Positions 19,101-28,400 of a stretch of DNA of 64,000 bases are shown here, in pieces; position 1 is the first letter of the stretch, and each line of letters begins with the position of its first letter. Below the pieces are notes generated by a model. That model saw nothing but the letters and a program-made list of their open reading frames with translations. It did no database searches and had not been told where the DNA came from. Made by a program: the position numbers and the translations under genes. The DNA is taken from contig JAFEAO010000005.1 of NCBI GenBank assembly GCA_018266375.1, positions 192,619 to 256,618 on the forward strand, read 5' to 3'. Origin of the DNA: Bdellovibrionales bacterium (GTDB taxonomy: Bacteria; Bdellovibrionota; UBA1018; CAIMNF01).

Positions 19101-22100
19101 CTTATGGTAGTTCTAGCTCGGCTTGCGAGCGTTACAGCGACGCCACCGGCAGCAACCCGATCTTCAGCACAACCGCTTGTCCTAGTTATGATGCGAGACT
19201 TGCGCGATCACCGATACGGGAACAATATACGTTCAACGTCTCGAGCGGATTTAATTCTCCTCAACCCGAAGCGCCCGTCAGCCTCGACATCAATCGTGAC
19301 GGGTACGCAGATGTCGTGATCGGCACCGACGATGCCAGTAGCAGCAATAATTTTATTTACACCTATTTTGGAAACTTCGCCGCTGATTTCAGTTATTCAA
19401 AAAACGCGGGTGGCATTGATGTGTATGGAACCGCGGGTGGCTGCAACGTGAACCGAGTCAATACCAACATCAGTGGTGACTTGAGCGGCTATTACACTAC
19501 CCTCCCCGGCAATTCTACTCAAGTGCCGTACGGAACCTACTACACCAAATCCGCCGTCACCAACATCTCTGGCGCAAACAATTGGATCGTAACCGAGTAT
19601 CCTCAATTTCAGCTCCCGGATACTGGTTTTTACCAACGCTTAAGCTATCTCAATGACGTTAGCCCAGCCAACGGGTCAAGCGGGTTTGCCTTTGACTATC
19701 AAAACATCGATCGAACAGCGTTATATGGCTCAAATTGTTTTGTTCAACGTAAAAGTTACACAACACCACCCTCATCAATGACCTTTGTCGATATGAACTC
19801 GGATAACGTCATTGACGGAGTATTTGGGTTTAAGCTTGATAACAGCAGCCAAGGCAAAGGTTTGATCGCTTTCGCCGCCGCGGGTGGCAATGGTTTGATC
19901 GCCGACACCAACTACATGAACGGATTCAGCGCAAACTCTCTTGCCGGTACGGCAGTTGCTGCAATCAATTGGAAATTCATCGACGAATCGTCCCGACGTG
20001 ATCTTTGGGTTGGCGCGCCAGGCTACGCTTCAGGCTCGGGCATCATCAATAACTACAATGCGAGCGGTACCAATGTCGTGAACACCACACCCACAGGTTC
20101 TCTCTCCGAAGACAGTAGTGCGCCCAATATGCTAAATATGCAGTACTCAAAAATCATAGGCGATATCAACGGAGATGGATACGATGATATTTGGGTTCCA
20201 GTTAAACGCATCACATCGAACGGTGGGACCTACTACGACGTTATCATTTACTTCGGATCCGTCGTTGGGCCGATCACGACGAGCGTTTGCAGAAGTAAAA
20301 TTTCCTTGTTTAAAACTCAATTGGGCGCTTCGCTCAGCGCGTCTGACTGCGAAGCCGCAGCGTCGACTACAACGGCTTTTGTCGGCAATGCCCTGGTGAG
20401 ACTACCTCAATACATCTCGAAACCAAGCACGGTCGTCGGCGACTGGGCTCTAAGCGCGATGCCGGCGGGCGACATTGATCACGACGGCAAAGGCGAAGTT
20501 GTAGTGTTCGGAAGCAATGCAAGAATATATCTCTTTTTTGGCGGAGATTCGGGTTTGGTGAACGGACAACCCCTTTTGGGCCCTTCAACCAACCATGTTC
20601 CTCAGATCATTACCCAGAGTTCCCTAAATATATACCCAGGCTCCCTTCTCCAAGCCTCGTACAGCACGAAGTTGTCGCTGGGATCACCCCTCAATTCATC
20701 CGCCTATAACTTCACCCATGGTGATTTCAACGGGGATGGGTATGAGGACATCGTCATCAATAGCAAGGTAACAATCACTCGCTACAACGGGACCTGGACG
20801 TGTACTGCTGCAACTGCAGCCCAGCCTCAATTTGCGCCCAACTGCGGTTCCGTAACTCCGCCCATGACTGCGATGAATCCCGGTCCGGCGGCAGGTCAAA
20901 CCGTTGTTTTCATATTCTACGGCGGGCCCAATGGAATTCAGACTCCAACCAGTTCTGGATTGCCGACTGATTTTGAAAGTCCAGCAGCTGTTTGTGATGA
21001 TTTTTACGCCAACTGTACTTACGATGTTACAGGTACATCCACTTCAAACCACTGGCGCAACACCTACCGTAGCTTGAACTTTAATACCTCAACCGGTCAG
21101 TACGAGATCGACACGTCAAAAACCGCCTGCGACCCGAGTTCGGGCGCATGTAAAGGACAGTTCTTGCTGGCGCCTGTGTTTTTTGATGATCCGGTTGCTG
21201 GTGATATGTTTACAAAGTTCGACTCAAGTTTTGGCTACACGATGACCGTGGCTGACGTCAACCATGACGGCATTGATGACTTGGTGGTTGGGGCGGCAGC
21301 ATTTAGCCATCCCGATTACTCGACCATGGCCGCGACTCAATATGGTGGCGGCACCATCATGGGCGCAAGCACGGCAGACCCTGCTAGAAAAGGCTCCGTC
21401 ATGATTTTTTACGGTGCTAAAGGCGCCGGGATCGTTGCTCCGCAACCGCAGGATTACCTGACCGACCGCGCGCTGGGTGTCCAGGGTGCGACCTTAAACC
21501 CAATCCAAAACCGCTCCATTTTTACGCTCTATCCGGTCCCGGCCAACAGCAGCCAGCCCGCGACGCTACCTGAACTCGACAGCTATAATTTGCAGCCATT
21601 AGATGGCGATCGTTCGTTTGGCGTCAACTTATCATCCGGTGATTTTAACGGAGACGGCGCTGATGATATCGTCGTCATGTCGGTGCGCGGACAGGCTTAT
21701 GTTTATTATGGACCACTTTGCCAGCTCGATAACACACGTGACACTTGGTGGAACTACGTTTATCAATACCATAACGTTGCTAAATACGCATCGAGCTCAG
21801 CGTTTGCCTCAAACCCGAACAACTGTACGGTACTGAATCTCAACCAGACATTGAACCCGAACTCCGTCAACCCGGTCGGTCCAGCTTCCGCAACAACAAA
21901 AGAGCTTTTACCGCAAATGATCTACATACCAGGAATCAACTCAAGCCAATATTTTGGGAGTGCGCTTATAAGTCAACGTCCAAAGCGCAACATCGCGAGC
22001 ACGACCGTGATCAGCAACCCGGGCAATATCAACGCCGATCTGGAGAGGACGTCTGATCTTGTGATCGCAACTTCGTTCGGAAACGATCCAAACATCACGG

Positions 22101-22447
22101 CATTGAGCTACAAGTATACCGGATTGGGCTATGTTCTTTTTGGTCATAAAACGCCCGCATCCGGCGATATGCCGACACTTCCTGGACTTTTTGTCGGCAA
22201 CGCCAGTTACAACAGCAGCATCATCTCGACCGTTTCTGGTCCAAACACTTATTTCTTTTACACGCCGTTGTTGCTCAAGCCGCATACGTCAGATGTTTCT
22301 GTGGGTTCGTTCTTTAGTTTTTACAGCACGGGTGGGGATCTAAACGGCGACGGAAAAATGGATTTATTGATGCCAACCAACGACATCCATCAAGCGATCG
22401 ACGGGTCGTCCGTCGTCTATGGAGGCGGATTCAAACTATTTTATTAG
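16178..22447 (+). CDS. Giant FG-GAP repeat lipoprotein 2
   Basis: The product is about 2089 residues and is a paralogue of the preceding protein. I start it at ATG 16178, which has GGAG eight bases upstream and directly opens a lipoprotein signal peptide with lipobox LSSC (C21) and S at +2. An earlier in-frame ATG (16136) would overlap the previous gene and bury the signal. A fibronectin-III-like N-terminal region (TIEVTWLQSGG; PVIVLNWNSP) is followed by about eleven FG-GAP calcium loops (bases 17332, 17909, 19280, 20161, 20461, 20716, 21250, 21635 and 22330 are the clearest), enough for more than one seven-bladed propeller. Cysteine pairs such as CDPSSGAC recur. It lies 13 bases after gene 1. 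Surface adhesion is inferred from family and context. Confidence 0.85.
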   Translation: MQQWSIRIIAVPLTMAILSSCSAGVTGGSIEKSFSGIKDINVLGPETIEVTWLQSGGCNSYKIFRLSSSASDAVGNATVPPARLTAPTIESDRNYTFAVGCVSGNDVTGLGTNKTVTTWPKFNGLVTSTLDTTGQSPVIVLNWNSPTTSMIQFDIYAKLSSIPGDLADWKLTQVGGSGGGYLDTPLCSVFGSRARIGSGGDCSAASLQTGQVYNFKVVARYLDSTFSDDIKGNGASMLIPSTFNPPNCLLTQAGVGSDASSSYLFLRCIDGGSTTGSCQLSNMSIRAFQAINGVRTPVSDTMNGPGTLRIEPQVSSNSPNDRLVENLEIEYTCNSTIPASKAIIRYDGSQTAYQKPVLKYESADYEKAPLKSIELHPSYTGQAMTIGDFNCDGKPDLAVGFPNVVYAQAPYFSKNNETGIVKIYYGYAQDAGGNIVSNDVQYLSFRDLPSYAHFGASLSAGNINKDVHFDSGSNKFYSCDDLIIGSPTVGQAPPYLESSAASAYIFYGHPQKFPQPLDSSSLAVNAPTCSGTITNEVCAPVKLAEVKSTLKLDPAFSNQYNGHSDNYSKFGFSVAYIRDFNADGYGDIAIGDPNCDWDGGYINGPSLDDMVNGARFINVGCAYVFWGGPNGLQNINVGKYPNNASSIITPYIKVYAPIPQAGMQFGWSVAGGGDVDGAMPVPVQQNGTQDVILANGNDFLVGAPGFSYATIGNAGKVSTPAWNLSGSDGVDPIIKQGPSGFADDEYPVVSPKVTAPWNGAWAPQTGGTNPWTNKISHPIPSNNALKLSTGIVFLYKGRHPHRNYDLSLKDGLSKFPNMVTTNPLPSGSEMERLLSFSRRDLQNGSQYIKYNGTPDWTVSPVDSFYNCGNRGAPTGANGNGLFKHVSCLAGRNNFSIIYPILSSSDTPVKGFGATLGIAGPKEQNAVALYQLGAAVSASSFSRDAAQNLVPFAQGNVHDNIRGTSLWEIGIRSYNTYGSSSSACERYSDATGSNPIFSTTACPSYDARLARSPIREQYTFNVSSGFNSPQPEAPVSLDINRDGYADVVIGTDDASSSNNFIYTYFGNFAADFSYSKNAGGIDVYGTAGGCNVNRVNTNISGDLSGYYTTLPGNSTQVPYGTYYTKSAVTNISGANNWIVTEYPQFQLPDTGFYQRLSYLNDVSPANGSSGFAFDYQNIDRTALYGSNCFVQRKSYTTPPSSMTFVDMNSDNVIDGVFGFKLDNSSQGKGLIAFAAAGGNGLIADTNYMNGFSANSLAGTAVAAINWKFIDESSRRDLWVGAPGYASGSGIINNYNASGTNVVNTTPTGSLSEDSSAPNMLNMQYSKIIGDINGDGYDDIWVPVKRITSNGGTYYDVIIYFGSVVGPITTSVCRSKISLFKTQLGASLSASDCEAAASTTTAFVGNALVRLPQYISKPSTVVGDWALSAMPAGDIDHDGKGEVVVFGSNARIYLFFGGDSGLVNGQPLLGPSTNHVPQIITQSSLNIYPGSLLQASYSTKLSLGSPLNSSAYNFTHGDFNGDGYEDIVINSKVTITRYNGTWTCTAATAAQPQFAPNCGSVTPPMTAMNPGPAAGQTVVFIFYGGPNGIQTPTSSGLPTDFESPAAVCDDFYANCTYDVTGTSTSNHWRNTYRSLNFNTSTGQYEIDTSKTACDPSSGACKGQFLLAPVFFDDPVAGDMFTKFDSSFGYTMTVADVNHDGIDDLVVGAAAFSHPDYSTMAATQYGGGTIMGASTADPARKGSVMIFYGAKGAGIVAPQPQDYLTDRALGVQGATLNPIQNRSIFTLYPVPANSSQPATLPELDSYNLQPLDGDRSFGVNLSSGDFNGDGADDIVVMSVRGQAYVYYGPLCQLDNTRDTWWNYVYQYHNVAKYASSSAFASNPNNCTVLNLNQTLNPNSVNPVGPASATTKELLPQMIYIPGINSSQYFGSALISQRPKRNIASTTVISNPGNINADLERTSDLVIATSFGNDPNITALSYKYTGLGYVLFGHKTPASGDMPTLPGLFVGNASYNSSIISTVSGPNTYFFYTPLLLKPHTSDVSVGSFFSFYSTGGDLNGDGKMDLLMPTNDIHQAIDGSSVVYGGGFKLFY
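17332..22370 (+). repeat. FG-GAP calcium-loop coding repeats in lipoprotein 2
   Basis: About nine clear DxNxDGxxD coding units recur through the gene, at roughly 17332, 17909, 19280, 20161, 20461, 20716, 21250, 21635 and 22330. The units at 20716 and 21635 are almost identical in nucleotide sequence to those in lipoprotein 1, consistent with duplication or gene conversion between the two genes. Confidence 0.7.
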
Positions 22448-22461
22448 TTTGAACGACTTTT

Positions 22462-25400
22462 ATGGGGGGATATCTCATTAGATCAAGGCTTGCTCTTACC
22501 GTTTGCGGTTTTGCACTCTGGATCTCAGCTTGTACCGGGGGACAGGGATCAGCACCTCAAAACGGTGGAATCTTGCTTCAAACCGGCAGCAAGCTTACCA
22601 TCGATCTTACCGACATCGCCGACCTTGGACAGTTGGAAACGGCACAGATTTCTTTAAAGAGCGCTTCTCCCAATTTCACAACTTCCAATCTCTTGCTTGA
22701 TTTGACCGACATCATACGTACTGATGTCAATGGCACTCACCAACACAACATCGTGCTACCTAAAGCGATCCAAGATCAGCGACCGTTGCTCATCGCTGTC
22801 AATATGCCGGATTTAGGCTCTCAAATCGTGGATATCGTGTACGACAGCGACAGCTACGTCAAACCGGGCATCGCTTCAAGCCTAGCTTATGAGCTTATTA
22901 AATACTATCCAGGGAATCTCCTGACTGATTACGACGCAAAAAAATTCGGCGGCATCAAAAGCTTGATTCAATCCAGAGTCGATCAACTAATTGGCGAGTC
23001 GGAACAACTTTCGCTCAACTCCGTACGATACGACCGCATCATGAACTACTTCATGAATGGACTTGCATTCAACATCCCTTTTTTAACCGCCATTAAAGAC
23101 TACGGTATTGATTATGGCTGGACACCTATCACGCCATCCGGTCTACAAGCAAGCGATACGCCCGAAAATTCAACGGTAAATTATCAATACGCGTCCGCGT
23201 TTACGGTAAACGGATCCGCGGCTCCTTTTAACCCGTTTAATCACAGTAACAATGCCTCCCGTTTGATGCCAGGGTCGGCCTCGATCAACCCATCAACCAA
23301 CATTTTTGTGCTCGAAGGCAAAAGTATTTCGTTGTCAGTGCAGGCATTTGATATCGACGACGATTTTATAGACAAAAACTTCATCGTGCAGTACCTGCCC
23401 AGGACCTTACCTTCAGTACTTGCGAACTCCACGGTTATCCCCGAACCCACTCCCGAGTATCAGGTCATCACCAATCTCAGCACCCCAGAAGGCACCGATG
23501 TCTACAACTCAAATAAGATCGCTTACAACGAAGCCCTGGACCTTCAATATTACAACGTTGATGGTGATACTGCTTTTAGAAACGTTTACTACCTGATCTC
23601 GGACGGAATGGTCCGCATCCCTTACCGATGGGCTTTTAAATACGTTGACGTCAACCGACAGCCGAAAATATTGGTCAACAACAATAAAATCAACGACACC
23701 TCACTAGATAATGCTCTTGCAGGTAGCGAACCTGAATCACCGACGGGATGGCGGCAACACGCCTCTCACTGCGAAACTGATTCAAACGCAACTTATAATG
23801 ATGGTAGCGGCAACAGCGTTACGTATCAACCGATTCATTCAAGATCGGATGGTCCGTGGAGTTGCGTGTTTAAGGTTATTGACCCTGATTTGGATGAAGA
23901 CCCGAACGCAGCTCCGGACCAATTTAGCTACGCAGTCACTCAAATCGATAGTTTTACCGAGGTCAAGGCCAACAATGATAATATTTGGCCGCCCTTAGCG
24001 CCGTATACTCTGGCAAACCCCAAAAAAGCACTTGGCACCACCTTACCGACTTGTACCGATGCAAATGGTATCATTCACCGTTCGTGCGGACTTGCGCTTT
24101 ACCAGATCACCATCGATAACGCCGTGAAAGTCGCTGCCGAACAAAAATCGGATCTGATGTTTAACTACGATGCGATAGTCTATGATCGACCTCAAAATGG
24201 CCTCTCCACTCAACGGACGTTATCCCGAACCGTACAGTTTTTACCAGTCCCCCCACGCATCGTTAACTTCAGTTCTCCGACTCCTGGACCAACTACCGCG
24301 TCACTTGATCAAATCGATGTCGACGGAGTCGGCAACAGAACATACTCTCGTTTTGATGCATATTTAAGCGATATTTTTTTCAGGGCCGATCCAGGTCAAA
24401 CGGTCGCCTCCATCACTGATATCGGATTTGACAACAACTTGACCGGAGCGTCGAATCGAACTGCTTTTATGCAGGGGTCAGCTATTCCTTTGAGTGATTA
24501 TATCACTCAACCTCATAACCTAAACGGTACCTACGTTACTTTTGACCCTATCACCAGCGCTGCAATAGACGGTGGCGCCGGCAACATCCAGCTGCTCGGT
24601 CATTCAATGAAACCTTACGACGCCTCAACCTACAAGGAACCTCGAGAGTACGATTCAACCTGCAATTTAGCTGACAACAACTACAGCGCGACTGAAAACT
24701 GGGATCAACGTAAACCATCTTCACCGCTACAGGCAGCTCAAACCGGAGGTTGGACGTTCGAAATCGACGCTATTGATTTTGACAACGTCGGATTGCGGCC
24801 TGGCGAACCGACTGATCGAATTTTTTTCAAGTTCTCGACTGACATAGCGACCAGCACTTTCTCGACTCAAGGACTGTTTGAATACTGCAGGTTCACCAAT
24901 CCAAACACCGATATACTGAGCTACCAAACTTACAATGCTGTTGGTCCGCTCGCGGCTGTCGATCCGGATCTTTGCGCGTGGGATCCAAGTCCACCCATCG
25001 AGATGCAACCCATCCCGGTTTATTATAAAGTCGTTGATGCGGGTGTGACCAAGGTTAAAAAGCTTGTTTATCACCGCATCAGGATGAAATGGCGGCCTAA
25101 AGACCAAGGCTTAACGGGCAAATCCGCACTTGATCCTGCTGGATATATCCGTAATTTGCTGAATAACTTTACATTAAACGGCAACCGCTACGCCAATAAC
25201 GGCGAAACCCTGGATATCGTCAAGCTAAACGCGCCCATCGCCATTGTTGCAAAACGTAAAGACATGCAACCATGCTTAAGCGGCACCGCAGGGTTAACAC
25301 AAATCATCCATCAGTTGAGTCAAAGCCCGAACGCGGGGTATTTCAACGTACTCGATGAAAACAAAACGCTGATGATGTATCCCTATTATAGTGGTGCATT

Positions 25401-28400
25401 GATGGGGCGAATGGAAGCCGAACTCAAACTCATGGGTACGCGCTCAATTACCGATCCAGAGATTTTAAAATGGTTGCCTTACTCGGATAACTGTACGACT
25501 CGCGATTTAGCCGATGTTAGCGGTCCGGCACCAACCCCACCACCTACGATATCAAACTCGGAACCGATCATCCTATACTCGCGATCTTCGGATGCGACGG
25601 ATACGGCACGGTTACGACTTGTGTCCGCAACAAACCCAATCCCACCAACAACGGGGGGCGGGAACTTTTGTTATCGCAATCACTTTAAACCGTTAACTGT
25701 TTCTGGGAAAACCTATAATTCAGTCATCATCATCGAGAATCTGAATACAACTTCAAATTACACGGTATCCCTCGATCCGAATTGTTTTTCACGATCATCG
25801 CTTGATTTCAACCCTGACATCAAATACGTGGCTATCGCGTCTCGTTGTACGGGTTACACCATTAACCAAAGCCTGTGGTCTGACTCAAATTCAATCGGCA
25901 CGGTAAAATACATCATGGACCCAGCCGCGCTTGGATTTACAGGAGTGGCGCTGGTCGATACGACTTTCAAGTTATTTCCAAGTTTATATCAAGTCGACAC
26001 ATCAAGTGATCCAAACTCAAACAACACTCTGATGTGGGAACTTAACCCACTCGATACTTTCGTGTATAACTCAAGCACTGGATACCCAGAGTACCAGGGG
26101 TATGGCACCTGGGTTCCGTCTGATGCAGTTAACCTCGGTCCCACACCTGCGCCTGGCACACCGACCAATCCAAACGTGCTGACTCAATATGTTGACTGGG
26201 ACAATGGCGGTCCCAGTACTCCGCTTTATCTTTCGATCGCGACACCAACTCCTGATCCATCAACGAGCGACGTGTTTTTTAGACCCGTTCCAGGCGATTC
26301 GACCCGAATTCAAGTTTTTTCAAAAAATCACGCTACCGCAACTTTTCCATTCATGACTTCAGACGTGGCCAACACTACAATGCTCGAACTTGATCCATTT
26401 GACATCCACACGTTTGTATTGGGTGCACCGTCGGCTTCTGTTCCAACCACACCGCCCGTGTTTAGCGGCGTGGGCCGGGCCGGATGCACAAGTGCGCCTC
26501 CAAGCTACCCAGCGATAGCAACCTTGGATTACAACTCTCTCAAAACTTATCATCAATGCCAGTTTAGCTGGGTTCCCGCTTCCAGCGGGGCTGACGATGG
26601 CAAAAGGTTTTCTTACGCATTTACCGCGCAAGATAACTTCGGCGCATCGACAGGAGTGATGGGTGTCGGCGGACGGCACCCAAGTGGTCTGAGCACCACT
26701 GGCATTCCGAGTGATAATTTGAGCGTTGCCAACGGTCCGCAGTCAACTTTTTACATCGACATGGAAAGCATTGAGAACAATATTGCTCCGTTCTTTACCA
26801 GCACGCTAAACGGTTCGACCATCACCATGCCGTACAACTCTTCGGGAGGAGCGGCTGGTTGGACCACCGTGTATTCAGGATCGAGCGGCGTGCAACCCAC
26901 TTGTCCGTCAGCGCAAACGGGTTTTCCATGCAGTTTATCCGTCGCCAATGGAGATACATTATCTTCTTCGACATCGACCAACTTGGTTGAAGGCGTCACC
27001 ACAACCATCAACATATACGGCAAAGACAATAATAAAACATTGCAATTGAAAAGTTTAAGCGCAACTCGACCTACGCAGGTGCTCATCGTAGATGGTCCGC
27101 ATCAAGGCCGTTCCATGAACGTCACGACATTCTCGACGATGTCTTGGAACGTCACCCCGGTCACTTCCAACGGCACAGTTACGGTATCATTTAGCTGGAC
27201 ACCAACCGATGCTGAGGCCAATTTGCTCTCCAACTTAGGTGGATTCTTAATCCCAATTACCATCACCGACCAGACTTACGCAGCTGCATCCGATCCTGGA
27301 TTCCCTTCTCAGTTCGTGGTGCCATCATTAAAGAACACGATTTGGATTTGGGCCAAAATCAACGTTAAAAACAATACACCGACAGTATTTCTGGTTAACT
27401 CAAGCAACGTCGAAACGCCGCTCAACGGGGCAACAGTGCAGTTTCAATCGGGTACGGCTGCATATTATCGTGTCCGCATCAAAGATACGGATCTCGCGCG
27501 AGTACAACTAAGCGGCGAAGTGACCGGATTCAATCCCGCCATCTCCTTGCCTCCTTTTGTCACTCCATCACCTGCAGGAACCCCTTATCTATCAGGCAAC
27601 TACATCATACAAGATATGTATTGGGGCGGTACTGCTTCAAATTCGGATCTCGGTACTTACACTTCGCCGAGCCTGACCGTCACTGATCCAGGCGATCCAA
27701 CGCTTGGTTTAGGCATCAATCCGGACGCAGGTAGTCCACCTCGCGCGAAAATTTCGTCAGGCGGTAATTCGTTCAGCGTGCCATTTAACATTCAGGTTAT
27801 CGGTAAACCCATGTTCTTGGTGCCGAATATGACGCAAAATCAAGTTTTTGCGTATTCGTCGCAACCTTTTTATTATCCTCTTGCACTGTCGATCAGTCGT
27901 CCCGTAGAAATCGGCCAAGCCATGTTCATCGGTATCGACAATGCCACGACGGTTACGCCGGTCAAACGTTCCGCTTCCGGGTTAGGTTTATACGTGAGCG
28001 AAAAAAACGTGCTCGAGTGGCTGAATCCGCTCTTTACCGATATTACAAATCCGGCCGACCGTGTCTTGCCTCTTTACGGTATCCGAGCAAGCTATTGTAA
28101 CGCCGCTACGCCGACCAAAATTTTGATCCGATACAATAAATCTACAAATACAATCGAACAATGCAAAATTTCTGCCGCTGATGTCACTAATAATTTGAGC
28201 ATGCTTCAAAATCTCAGCATAACCTTGGTGAACGGCGGTTCGATACCTTCAGTGCCGTCTATCATTGCATCCAACGTGACTCGTTACTACACGCCGACAC
28301 CGACTCCCGCTGCCACGTCACAGGCGCTAAATCAGCAATTTGCTGATTTCAAAGGCCGCTGCGGCGCTCTTTGTAACTATGCTCCCGTAACCTCAAACGC

